Shown here in pieces: positions 40,062 to 49,489 of a stretch of DNA of 64,000 nucleotides. Under the pieces are notes generated by a model. It did no database searches. It was given only the letters and a program-made list of their open reading frames with translations, and had not been told where the DNA came from. Position 1 is the stretch's first letter, and each line of letters begins with the position of its first letter. Position numbers and translations under genes: made by a program. Origin of the DNA: JAWKTV01 sp041398905 (GTDB lineage: Bacteria; Planctomycetota; Planctomycetia; Planctomycetales; Planctomycetaceae). The stretch covers positions 340,935-404,934 of the forward strand of contig JAWKTV010000002.1 in assembly GCA_041398905.1 (NCBI GenBank), in the 5' to 3' direction.

Positions 40062-42282
40062 GGTTGTTCCTCCGCTGCTGCTGGCGACTGTGCGGGGCGA
40101 TCGGCCGGGAGCGCCCCAGCGAAGCAGGCGACGGCAAGTTCGTACTCACCCTGCCGCTGATAGACGCGCCCCATCAGTCGGAGCGCGTCACGTCGCGTTT
40201 CGGTCTCCAGCGACGGTTCGCGGATCAGCTCTTGGCAGCTCGCAAGCGCCTCCGCCTGTCGGCCAGCACGACTCGCCTCGCGCGCCAGCAGCAGTCGTGC
40301 CTGCTGATGCTGGGCGTGCAGTCCTTCGGTCTGCAGCCGCTCCATCTCCGCAGCCACTTTCTCGGGCGGAAGACTGTCGATCGAGCTGCGCGTGCTCTGT
40401 ATCAGAAGTTCGCCACGCAAAGCGAACGACGGGGTTACACGCAAACACTCCTCGCGGACCCGTTGCGATTCGTGAGACAAGCCCGTCTCCGCATAGGCCC
40501 GCGCCACCAGCACCCACCAGTGCCAGCCGTATTCCGCAGCGGGGTCGACATGCGTGGCGGCTTCGACGAGCTGCGTGGCGGCCCGCTCCCGCTCGCCGAT
40601 GTCGATCGCCGCGTGCATCCGAGCCATCGACGCCAGCAGCGCGGCGGCATCCCGGTGCGGTCCAGCGGTCAACAGCCGCGACCGCTTCATCAGCACCGCG
40701 TTCGCTCCCTGAGGATTGCCATCCAGCAGATGTGCCGAAGAAAGCAGCAGCGCCGCGAGCGGTTCAAGCTCTTGACCCTCGGCCAGGGCCAGCCCGCCAT
40801 CAGCTCGGGAATCGCCCGATGGGGACGAGCCTCTTCGATCTGAATTCGCCCGATCGAGAGATAGGCCACCGGATGCAAGGGATGCACGTTCACCGAGTCA
40901 ACCGCCCGATAAAGCGACTGGAGGGCGGCCCCCCGCTCACCGAGCGACAGCAACAGCCGCGCGGTATTGAGTTGCAGCTCCACCGTGCATCGTTCCGATG
41001 TATCGACCGCAATGGCCTGCTGAAAATGCCGGATCGCCTGTTGCGGCTGCTGCTCCGCCGCGGTGAGTCTGCCGAGCGCGAGCCAGGTATGGACGCTCCA
41101 GTCATGCTCCGGAGCTTTCGCCAACGCCTGCTGCATACCGCGCCGAGCCATGCCGCGTACTGCATGCATGCGGTCATCGGCCGACAATCGGTCGATGTCG
41201 ACCAGCGTCAGTACGCCCGCGGCGAACGACCAGCCGAGACTTTGTTCAGCGAGCAGGGCATCCAGCAGGACGGCGGCATTCATCTGCCGGCAATGGATTG
41301 GCCGCTGCCGCTGCCCCAGTTCGTCGCGATTGACGGCCGCCAGTTCCAGCCGCCAGCCGCAGGTGGCCGCTACCCTCTCCAAGGCCTGCGGGAGCGACAC
41401 CGAGTCAAGGTGGACATCGAGAACGATCTCCGCTGGATCATCTCCAAACCGCTGCAGAATCCGCAGCCCCTCCTCGAACGCTTCGCTCGCATCGACCGGA
41501 TCGCCCGCTGCTGGTGGTTCGACGACCGGCTCCTGTGTGGCCAGACCGTCACGCAAGGCGCTAAGCACATCCCGCGGCGTGACCTGCGGAGTGACACTGA
41601 ACAGGCTGCGATCATCAAGCGGGTTGGCGGCGGAATCGTTCGATAGGGCGGCATCGGCCAACAGGTGGGCCAGCAGATGCCAGCGCTCGCCATCGCCGTC
41701 GGTAGACGATCCGTCGGCGCGAACCAGTTCCTGATACAGTGCCGCCCGCGCCAGCTCGGGATGACCGGCGACCGACCAGCAACGAATCTTTCCGAGCCGC
41801 GCCTGACTCTGCAGCAACCGCGGCGCGGCGGATGACTTCAGCACGGCGTCAAAATGAGATTGCGCGAGCTTCGGTTCGTTGGTCGCTTCGGCACACAACG
41901 CGATTCGCAAGTCCACCTGCGGCCGAAGTTCGCCGGCACTGGTGGGAAGCAGCGCTTTCAGCAACCGCAGCGCTGGTGCGTAGCCCGCTTCCAGGATGTA
42001 CTCGTCCGCGCGCTGCAACAGATTGGCGGTGGCAAGTGACTCGTTGACCGGAAACGGCTCCGCGTCCGCTGCCTGGGACGCCGTCGCTGTCATCGACAAG
42101 TCGCCCAATCGAGTCGCCGTCGGATCAGCGTCCACCGGCTCGCCTGCCACCGCGTTTGCATCGCCTGCTTGGGATGCCGCCTGTTCCCCGCGTCCCAGCC
42201 ACGCCTGCGCGCCCCACGCGCCAACTCCCAGGAGCGCGGCGGGCAACGTGATCCAGAGGATGCGGCGAAGCCAGTGGGACAT
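40058..42282 (-). CDS. membrane-anchored TPR protein with STN-like domain (one frameshift)
   Basis: About 740 residues. One N-terminal membrane helix (WLRRILWITLPAALLGVGAW). A TPR region (LQRADEYILEAGYAPALRLLKALLP), then an STN-like domain near 285-360 (VLDVHLDSVSLPQALERVAAT...MNAAVLLDALLAEQSLGWSFAAGVLTLVD), the short beta-alpha domain found at the start of secretins and TonB receptors, then more TPRs. The frame changes near 40790; the second part (LTAGPHRDAAALLASMARMH) continues the TPRs. First gene of a three-gene operon. STN domains usually bind partners in the periplasm, so it may help assemble an envelope machine; this is inference. ATG 42318 is an alternative start. Confidence 0.7.
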
Positions 42283-42571
42283 GTTGGACCGACTCGAAAG
42301 TGTTGACTCAGGCGTCATGCGACGGTGATGGTCGGGATGGGACAGGCCAGCTACCCGCACGGATCCGCGAGGTAGTTCTCGTGGCTGCGTGAAATCACTT
42401 GCTCTTGCGTGTAACCCGCGGTGTTTTCAGGCCTTACAACCGCTCCAGTCGACCTGACCGGCATAGTTACATCGTCCGGCGCGTCTGTCGGCTTGCAGGA
42501 AAAATCGAACGCAAGTTTGCTTGATCTGCTTCGATGATCTCTCACGAGAGGTTTTCCAAAGGGTGTCGAAC

Positions 42572-42856
42572 ATGAACATCTACCGCATTCACGCCGAGAC
42601 GAATCTGCCGTCACCGCCAGTTGTTGGTGGTGGGGCGCAGCGGGCGACCAACGCGGCTGCACCAGCCGCCGGTCCGTCACCGGTGAAGAGCGACGCCGCG
42701 ACGCGGCGATTGCTCGGTGCGCTCGATGCGACACCCGACGTCAGGCCAGACGTTGTGAGTGCTGCCCGTGCGGCCATCGCCGACGGGTCACTGCTCAGCC
42801 GGCAGGCGGCCGAGGAATCCGCTCACGCTTTCCTGAATCCATTGACCACGCGCTGA
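42572..42856 (+). CDS. FlgM-like anti-sigma factor
   Basis: 94 residues. The C-terminal half (VRPDVVSAARAAIADGSLLSRQAAEESAHAFL) resembles the sigma-28 binding segment of FlgM; the first half is disordered and Pro/Ala-rich, as usual. Placed 88 bp before the flagellin gene, which fits a brake on late flagellar genes. Start at MNIYRIHA; AAAGGG lies about ten bases upstream. Similarity is modest. Confidence 0.7.
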   Translation: MNIYRIHAETNLPSPPVVGGGAQRATNAAAPAAGPSPVKSDAATRRLLGALDATPDVRPDVVSAARAAIADGSLLSRQAAEESAHAFLNPLTTR

Positions 42857-42944
42857 TGTCAGGTGTGGGACGGCGGCGATGGAACGCCGCGTTTGATGAA
42901 ATCGACGGATCGGTCCGACACTCACCATTTGCGGGGGTAAACCA

Positions 42945-44357
42945 ATGAGCTTGAGTCTGACCAACAACGTTTCATCTCTGACCGCCCAGCACAACCTGCA
43001 GCGGTCCTCGATGAATGTCGCTCGCTCGGTCGAGCGGCTGTCATCGGGCTTGAAAGTCAACCGGGGTGCTGACGGGCCTGCCAGCCTCGTCATCTCCGAA
43101 AAGCAGCGGGCGCAGATCGCGGGCCTCCGGCAGGCGATCGACAACTCCGAGAAAGCGGTCTCGCTGGTGCAGACGGCCGAAGGGGCGCTCAACGAAATCA
43201 ACTCGCTGCTGGTCAAAGTCCGCACGCTGGCTGTCGACTCGGCCAACACCGGCGTCAACGACGACGACGCGCTGGCCGCGAACCAGGCGGAAATCTCGAA
43301 CGCTCTGGACACCATCAACCGCATCGCCACCAACACGCAGTTCGGCACCAAGAAGCTGCTGGACGGCTCGGCCGGTGTGGGAGGCACGACCTCCGACGCG
43401 GATGTCACCTTCCTCAAGGCGGGCACCACGACGTCCAGCGGCTCTTATGCCGTCAACGTCACCACCGCCGCCGAGCGGGCCCTCGCCCAGAACGGGACCG
43501 CCCAAACCGCGAACCTGGCGGCCGCGGAAACCCTGAACGTCAACGGCGTGTCCATCAGCCTCAACGCTGGTCTGTCACAGTCGCAAGTGATCGACCGCAT
43601 CAACGAGTTCACCTCGCAGACGGGAGTGGTCGCCGAGGACAACGGCGGCAACACCCGGCTCTACACGCAGGCGTTCGGATCGAGCGCGTCGATCAGCGTC
43701 AGCTCCGACACCGCCGCCGCCGCCAACAGCAGCGGCTTCGGCACCACCGCCATCAACGACACGGGCGTCAACGTCGCTGGTACCATCGACGGTGCCGCCG
43801 CGACCGGCACGGGTAACGTGCTGACCTCGACCGCCGGTGCCGCGCAAGGCACGTCGCTTTCCTTCGCTGTCGATCCTTCCGACGCCACGGCGTCGGTAAC
43901 CGGTGCCCAGGGAAGCGTGACGATCACGGACAACTCGCTGACGTTCCAGATTGGTGCGAACGCCTCGCAGACCGCCAGCGTCTCGATTCGGCGAGTCGCT
44001 CCCGCGGGTCTGGGCGTCGGCGTCACCGGCAATCAGTTCGCGAGTCTGAACGACATCGACGTGACGTCGGCCTCCGGTGCACAGGATGCACTCAAAGTGA
44101 TCGACGCCGCGATCGATGACGTGACGAATGAGCGAGGTGCGCTGGGAGCGTTCCAGCAGAACACGCTCGCCTCGACGGCGAACAACCTGCGGGCGACCCT
44201 GGAAAACACGATCAACGCCGAGTCGGTGATTCGTGACACCAACTTCGCTGAAGAAATCGCCAACTTCACCAAGCAGCAGGTGCTGATGCAGGCCGGCACC
44301 TCGGTGCTCGGGAATGCGAACCAATTGCCGCAGCAGATCCTGTCGCTGCTGCGATAA
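42945..44357 (+). CDS. fliC: flagellin
   Basis: 470 residues. Conserved N-terminal D0/D1 (NNVSSLTAQHNLQRSSMNVARSVERLSSGLKVNRGADGPA) and C-terminal D1/D0 (LRATLENTINAESVIRDTNFAEEIANFTKQQVLMQAGTSVLG) helices are present. The centre (about 150-370) is variable, Thr/Ala/Gly-rich, and forms outer domains. Exported by type III export without a signal peptide. Ribosome site GGGGG before ATG 42945. The hook-cap gene fliD and chaperone fliS follow. Confidence 0.97.
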   Translation: MSLSLTNNVSSLTAQHNLQRSSMNVARSVERLSSGLKVNRGADGPASLVISEKQRAQIAGLRQAIDNSEKAVSLVQTAEGALNEINSLLVKVRTLAVDSANTGVNDDDALAANQAEISNALDTINRIATNTQFGTKKLLDGSAGVGGTTSDADVTFLKAGTTTSSGSYAVNVTTAAERALAQNGTAQTANLAAAETLNVNGVSISLNAGLSQSQVIDRINEFTSQTGVVAEDNGGNTRLYTQAFGSSASISVSSDTAAAANSSGFGTTAINDTGVNVAGTIDGAAATGTGNVLTSTAGAAQGTSLSFAVDPSDATASVTGAQGSVTITDNSLTFQIGANASQTASVSIRRVAPAGLGVGVTGNQFASLNDIDVTSASGAQDALKVIDAAIDDVTNERGALGAFQQNTLASTANNLRATLENTINAESVIRDTNFAEEIANFTKQQVLMQAGTSVLGNANQLPQQILSLLR

Positions 44358-44375
44358 CGTCTGGCCCGCGTTCGC

Positions 44376-44402
44376 GGTCCGGTCGCCCCAGGCGGCCGGG
44401 CC
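44376..44402 (+). terminator. intrinsic terminator after flagellin
   Basis: 12-bp stem with two G-U pairs (44376-44387 with 44391-44402), loop CCA, followed by ATTCTTCGTTT. It should allow flagellin to be made in excess over fliD. Confidence 0.6.
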
Positions 44403-44544
44403 GCGATTCTTCGTTTCCCGGTCATCTCAATTCACCATCGTCAACTCCGTGTAGTCCCGTTCAAGCGGCGAACAGACCGACGACCGACTCCTGCTCGGGA
44501 GCCCGGGAACTCGCGGACTCGTCCCTTCTCACCTCAGTGCACCG

Positions 44545-46542
44545 ATGCTCTCGATCGACGGACTCGTCACTGGCATCGACACCACTTCGATCATCGAAGG
44601 GCTGCTCAGCATCCAGCAGCAGCAGATCGAACGCCTCGAAGCGCGGCGACAGGAATCGCAGCTCAAGCAGGCTTCGGTGCAGACGCTGGAAGCCCGCCTC
44701 TCCGGGCTGCAGGGCGCCATCTCACGACTCGCTCGTTCCGCCAACAACCCGCTCACGCAACGAACCGTCAGCGTCAGCGACGAAGACGCGATCGTCGCGA
44801 CCGCCATCTCGACCGCCGATGCCGGCTCGTATGACTTGACGGTCAATTCGCTCGCGCAGTCGCACCAGATCGCTTCACAGGGATTCGCCGACGCCGAGGC
44901 GGTGGTCGCCCACGGAACACTCACGCTCCGTTCCGGCAGCCAGCCCCCCAAAACAATCACTGTGGATTCCAGCAACGATACGCTGCAAGGCCTGGCCGAC
45001 GCGATCAACGGAGCCGGCGCGGGCGTGTCGGCGACGATCGTCAACGATGGTGGCGGAGGGGCCACGCCCTTCCGGCTGTTGCTGACCGCCAACCAGACGG
45101 GTGCGGATTCGGCGATCAGCGTGACCAGCGGCTTCGGCGGCGGAGGTACTGAACCGGTGTTCGATACCGGTAACCCGGTGCAGGAGGCCCGCAACGCGTC
45201 CATCACGCTGGGAAGCGGCGCCGGTGCGATCACCGTCGAAAGTGCCACCAACGAGTTTCGCAACGTCATCGCCGGCGTCACGTTCAGTGTCGTCCAGGCG
45301 GACCCGGCGAAGGTCGTCCGCCTGAATGTCCAGCAAGACGTCGCGACGGCCCAGTCGGCCATCGAAGACTTTGTGACGAGCTTCAATGAGACACTCGACT
45401 ACATCGCCACGCAGGTGGCGTACAACGCCGAAACCGATCAGGCTGGTCCGCTGCTGGGTCAGCGGGCCATCACCGATACACAGGCGCAGCTTCGGTCCAT
45501 TGTTGGTGAAGTCGTACCCGGGGCGAACGGGCTGCTCAATCGTCTCAGCGCGCTGGGCATCCGCTTCGACGACAAGGCCCGACTGGAACTGGACAGCGGG
45601 CGATTGAACGACGTGCTGAGCGGCCGCGTGCCCGGCGTGACGCGGAACGACGTGCAGCGACTGTTCGCGCTCGATGGCAGCAGCACGAACCCCGGAATTC
45701 GCTTCCTGCTCGGCAGCAGCCGCACACAAGCAAGCGAAGCTCCCTACGAAGTCGACATCACCCAGGCCGCCGAGCAGGCGACACTGACCGCCGGGACCGC
45801 GCTGGCCGCGAACACCACCATCGACGGCACGAACAACACCCTTTCGCTGACGATCGATGGCAAGGCGATCGAGGTCATCCTGGAGGCGGGTGACTACGCC
45901 CCCCAGGAGCTGGCCGACGAACTTGAGCGGGCGACGAACGCGCATCCCGATCTGCAAGGGCGCGAACTGCGGGTCAGCCTCACCGGTGATGACCGCCTGA
46001 CGCTGACATCTCTCGCATACGGGAGCGCGTCGCAGGTCGCGATTGACGACGGCAACGCGATGACCGCGCTGGGAGTCACGCAGGGTCAGAGTGATACCGG
46101 CGTTGATGTCGCGGGGAACTTCATCGTCAATGGTCAAGTGGAGACCGCGGTCGGACGTGGCCGCGTGCTGACGGGTGACTCCGAGAACGATCACACCGCT
46201 GACTTGCAGGTGCGCGTCACGCTGACGGCCGGCCAGGTCGCGACGGGGGCCGAAGGCGAGCTGAACATCACTCGCGGTCTGGCGATGCGACTGTCCGACA
46301 CGCTACAGGGTCTCCTCGATCCACAGGATGGCCGGATGCGAACCGTGACACGACAGTTCGAGCAGACGGCCGAAGGTTTCTCCAAGGCGATCGATCGCCA
46401 GAACGCGGCTTTCGAGAAGCAGCGGGAATCGCTGCTGCGGGAGTTCGCGGCGATGGAAGCGGCGATGTCACAGTTGCAATCGACGGCGAGCTTTCTCGGC
46501 AGCCAGCTCGCCGCGCTGCCCAGCGTCGGAACATCACGATGA
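44545..46542 (+). CDS. fliD: flagellar filament cap protein FliD
   Basis: 665 residues. The N-terminal hook-associated-protein-2 motif (LSIDGLVTGIDTTSIIEGLLSIQQQQIERLEARRQESQLK) and the C-terminal helix (GFSKAIDRQNAAFEKQRESLLREFAAMEAAMSQLQS) are typical; the middle holds the VKLNVQQD-like region (VVRLNVQQDVATAQSAIEDFVTSFNE). Longer than E. coli FliD (468), with the extra part around residues 400-540. It caps the filament and helps flagellin fold in. Confidence 0.95.
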   Translation: MLSIDGLVTGIDTTSIIEGLLSIQQQQIERLEARRQESQLKQASVQTLEARLSGLQGAISRLARSANNPLTQRTVSVSDEDAIVATAISTADAGSYDLTVNSLAQSHQIASQGFADAEAVVAHGTLTLRSGSQPPKTITVDSSNDTLQGLADAINGAGAGVSATIVNDGGGGATPFRLLLTANQTGADSAISVTSGFGGGGTEPVFDTGNPVQEARNASITLGSGAGAITVESATNEFRNVIAGVTFSVVQADPAKVVRLNVQQDVATAQSAIEDFVTSFNETLDYIATQVAYNAETDQAGPLLGQRAITDTQAQLRSIVGEVVPGANGLLNRLSALGIRFDDKARLELDSGRLNDVLSGRVPGVTRNDVQRLFALDGSSTNPGIRFLLGSSRTQASEAPYEVDITQAAEQATLTAGTALAANTTIDGTNNTLSLTIDGKAIEVILEAGDYAPQELADELERATNAHPDLQGRELRVSLTGDDRLTLTSLAYGSASQVAIDDGNAMTALGVTQGQSDTGVDVAGNFIVNGQVETAVGRGRVLTGDSENDHTADLQVRVTLTAGQVATGAEGELNITRGLAMRLSDTLQGLLDPQDGRMRTVTRQFEQTAEGFSKAIDRQNAAFEKQRESLLREFAAMEAAMSQLQSTASFLGSQLAALPSVGTSR

Positions 46543-46726
46543 CGATCATCGTCCCCCGCCGGGCGAGACGAACTCCCGCCGTGTCACCCTCGACAGCCGG
46601 TCGGCGACGGGTCACGGCCAGCGGCATCGATTAGCGTTTGAAACAAGGGCCCATCCACTCGTTCCAGGTCCGGGGGCCGTTGCCCACCGCCTCGCCTGAA
46701 CATCCACCAGTCAACCAGGAAGACAC

Positions 46727-47143
46727 ATGTCCGGACATCACATCTACCGCCAGCGTCGCGCCTCCGGCTGGGCGCGGATCGACATGTTGCTCGCGATCTA
46801 TGACGCCACGCTCGCCAAGCTGCGGGAAGGCTTGCGGATCGCTCGCGCGCAGGGTGACGTCCCTCCGGCAATGCGGCTCGAGTCGCACAAGCTGCTGCTC
46901 ACGCTGCTCGAAGGAGTCAATGTGGAGTCGGGTGACGCGGCCCGCAACATCGAGCGGCTGCTGACGTGGTGCCTGTCACTCGTGGCGACATCGGACGCCG
47001 CCGCGTGGCAGGCGGCTCACGATGTCGTCGAGACCCTGCATGCGGCATTCGTCGAGATCGAGGATGAGGCCCGACAGCTCGAGCGATTGGGTGTGATTCC
47101 ACCGCTCGACTGGCAGACGACCGCGGGCGAGGCACGTGTCTGA
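46727..47143 (+). CDS. fliS: flagellar export chaperone FliS
   Basis: 138 residues, mostly helical, as in FliS. RIDMLLAIYDATLAKLREGLRIARAQ and ESHKLLLTLLEGVNVESGDAARNIERLL match the FliS helices that hold flagellin's C-terminus. It follows fliD, the usual order. Similarity is moderate, so a divergent FliS. Confidence 0.82.
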   Translation: MSGHHIYRQRRASGWARIDMLLAIYDATLAKLREGLRIARAQGDVPPAMRLESHKLLLTLLEGVNVESGDAARNIERLLTWCLSLVATSDAAAWQAAHDVVETLHAAFVEIEDEARQLERLGVIPPLDWQTTAGEARV

Positions 47144-47369
47144 ATCCGTCTCGCCAGCATCACCCGCAGAACAGGCAAACTCGACTCGCGGATCGCCAGT
47201 CTCGCATCACCTGGCGGTCATCGCGGACAAGCGGTCCGCGACGGCTTCGATGATGCTGCGGAAGCAACCGGACCCCGCGAAGCATCGACCGCCGATCGCC
47301 AAGGCATGGTCCGAGTGGGCAGCCACGCATCCCGTAACGGCTCAAGTTCCCGTGCGCGCAGCGAGTTGA
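47136..47369 (+). CDS. possible small protein after fliS
   Basis: 77 residues from GTG 47136, overlapping the fliS stop by eight bases. Ser/Ala-rich with a KAWSEWAATHP end. No family; such a short GC-rich frame may be chance. Listed because the overlap fits an operon. Confidence 0.3.
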   Translation: MSESVSPASPAEQANSTRGSPVSHHLAVIADKRSATASMMLRKQPDPAKHRPPIAKAWSEWAATHPVTAQVPVRAAS

Positions 47370-47503
47370 TCGCTCGCCACGCGGTCGCGGCCGCTGGATT
47401 CGTCAGCCCCTGGTCAGACTGCGTTGATGTAACGAGTGCGTCGCGGCGTCGAGTCGCGCATTCCCCTTGAGTCGGCCCTCACGTATCAACACCAAGACGG
47501 GAC

Positions 47504-49426
47504 ATGGACTGGGGCGCGTTGTTCGAAAACGAGCTGGGTGACCCCGGCGAGATCCCCGCGATAACACGGGTCTGGACCCCTCGCGCGCCGCGAAGCATCG
47601 CTCAACTGTCCACGCTGACGCACGAAGGAAACGTTTCGGAGATTCGCCTCACCGAACTGATCGAACGCGACCCCGAGTTGACGTCGCACATTCTGAAGCT
47701 GGTCAACAGTTGCTCGATCGGACTGAAGACAAGGATTCGCTCGGTGCCGCGCGCGGTCGCGATTCTGGGAGCGCGGCGGTGCAAGATGATCGTGCTCAGC
47801 GCGATGCTGCAAGCATCGCTGCGGTTGACGCAGATCGACCCGCAGCGGCAGGAAGCGTTCCTGACGGAGTGTCTCGAACGAGCCCTCTTCGCACGATTCG
47901 CCGCGGAGCAACTGGGGCGAAATGCGGAATCGGCGTACGTCGGCGGTCTGCTGCAGGACCTGTTGCTGCCGTATCTGCAGAACACGCACGTCAGCGAATA
48001 CGGCAAGCGCGATGCCGCCACTGTGTCGCTTACGGAGTTCGAGCGAGAAACGTTCGCCTGGGATCACGCCGCAGCCACCGCGCACGTCTTGCGATCGTGG
48101 AAGCTGCCCGACGACGTCGCGTGCGGGGTACTGTTCAGTCATCGACTCGACCGGATCCTTGGCGACGAGCGACTGCGGGCATCGGCCCTGCTGCCGCAGG
48201 CGGCGGCGAGTCTGTTGCCGGACGCCTTTCGACAAGAGCCGCGCGGGATGGCCCGCCTGGTCGAACTGCAGGGACAGATTCCGGAATTCAACTTCCTGGA
48301 AGTCGCCGTGCAGGTGGATGAGGAGCTCGAATCTCTGCCCACTACCACATCCGCCCGACAGCCGTTGTGCGATCGACTCGCCCGGCTGGCGGTCACGCAT
48401 GTGGAAGAGCGGCGGCTCGACATCGTGTGGACGGGTCAGCAGATCGGCAACTTCGTGCTGGAAGAAGAGCTGGGACAGGGAGCGATGGGGCTGGTGTACG
48501 CGGCCCGCCACGCCACGCTGCAGCGCAAGGCCGCCATCAAACTGATGAAAGGGTCGCACCTCGACCCCCAGGCTCTGGCAAGGTTCGAGACCGAAGCGCA
48601 GCGAACCAGCTCGCTATCCAACCCGCATACGATCGAGATCTACGATTACGGCACCACCCAGCAAGGTGTGCTGTACTACGTGATGGAATACCTGCAGGGA
48701 ATGAGTCTGCATGACCTCGTGACGGAGCACGGACCGCAACCCGAACGCCGGGTCGTGCATATTCTTCGGCAGGCTTGCGCCTCGCTGGCGGAGGCGCACA
48801 CGCTTTCGCTCATCCACCGGGACATCAAGCCGGACAACATCTTCCTGTCGATCAAGGGGAACTGGCACGACTGCGTGAAGGTGCTCGACTTCGGTCTGGT
48901 GAAGTCACTGCGCGGATCGAACGACGAACCTGGTTCGCGCAACATTTGCGGCACTCCCATGTACCTGGCTCCCGAGGCGATCTTGCGGCCCGAGCAGATC
49001 GATGGACGAGCCGACCTGTACGCACTGGGACTCGTCGCTTACTTCCTGCTGACCGGTCGCCACGCTTTTACGGGCGTCACGACACGCGAGGTGCTGCTGG
49101 CGCAGGTGTCACTGGTGCCTCCGTCGGTGGGCGAAGTGGCCGCGATGCCGGTCGATCCCGAACTCGACCGCCTGATCATGCATTGCCTCCAGAAGTCTCC
49201 CGATGATCGCCCGAACGGTGTCGCGGAACTGGCGGAACGACTGGGCCGACTGGCGCGGGGGAACGAGTGGACGCTCGATGAAGCCCGGCAGTGGTGGCAG
49301 GCCCGCGACGCACGCTCAGCCGTCTCCGAAATCCAGGAGCTGCTCGAGTCCGTCCCCGAAGGGCGAACGGCCATCATCTCGAACCCCGCTCGCGAACAGG
49401 CACTTGTCGGCATGGGGAACGGCTGA
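47504..49426 (+). CDS. HDOD domain fused to Ser/Thr protein kinase
   Basis: 640 residues. Residues about 25-290 are an HDOD domain (PRSIAQLSTLTHEGNVSEIRLTELIERDPELTSHILKLVNS, AVAILGARRC), a signalling relative of HD hydrolases. From about 313 comes a complete Hanks-type kinase: glycine loop GQGAMGLVY (315), AIKLM lysine, catalytic HRDIKPDN (439), DFGLVK (463), and GTPMYLAPE. No transmembrane helix, so it is cytoplasmic. A C-terminal tail (WTLDEARQWWQARDARSAVSEIQEL) follows. It lies downstream of fliS, so control of motility is possible but unproven. Confidence 0.93.
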   Translation: MDWGALFENELGDPGEIPAITRVWTPRAPRSIAQLSTLTHEGNVSEIRLTELIERDPELTSHILKLVNSCSIGLKTRIRSVPRAVAILGARRCKMIVLSAMLQASLRLTQIDPQRQEAFLTECLERALFARFAAEQLGRNAESAYVGGLLQDLLLPYLQNTHVSEYGKRDAATVSLTEFERETFAWDHAAATAHVLRSWKLPDDVACGVLFSHRLDRILGDERLRASALLPQAAASLLPDAFRQEPRGMARLVELQGQIPEFNFLEVAVQVDEELESLPTTTSARQPLCDRLARLAVTHVEERRLDIVWTGQQIGNFVLEEELGQGAMGLVYAARHATLQRKAAIKLMKGSHLDPQALARFETEAQRTSSLSNPHTIEIYDYGTTQQGVLYYVMEYLQGMSLHDLVTEHGPQPERRVVHILRQACASLAEAHTLSLIHRDIKPDNIFLSIKGNWHDCVKVLDFGLVKSLRGSNDEPGSRNICGTPMYLAPEAILRPEQIDGRADLYALGLVAYFLLTGRHAFTGVTTREVLLAQVSLVPPSVGEVAAMPVDPELDRLIMHCLQKSPDDRPNGVAELAERLGRLARGNEWTLDEARQWWQARDARSAVSEIQELLESVPEGRTAIISNPAREQALVGMGNG

Positions 49427-49489
49427 CACGCATCGCGGCAGATTGTCAGGCAGGCGCCGCTCGCAACAACGCCGCGCCAGCCCGGCGGA

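Noticed and set aside
40058..41646. plus-strand open frames of 200 to 570 residues opposite the TPR genes
   Set aside because: Arg/Pro-rich composition with no domain, as expected for the reverse of GC-rich coding sequence.
42361..42571. sigma-54 or sigma-28 promoter before the FlgM-like gene
   Set aside because: Candidate GG and GC elements were 11 bases too far apart or too weak; no acceptable match.
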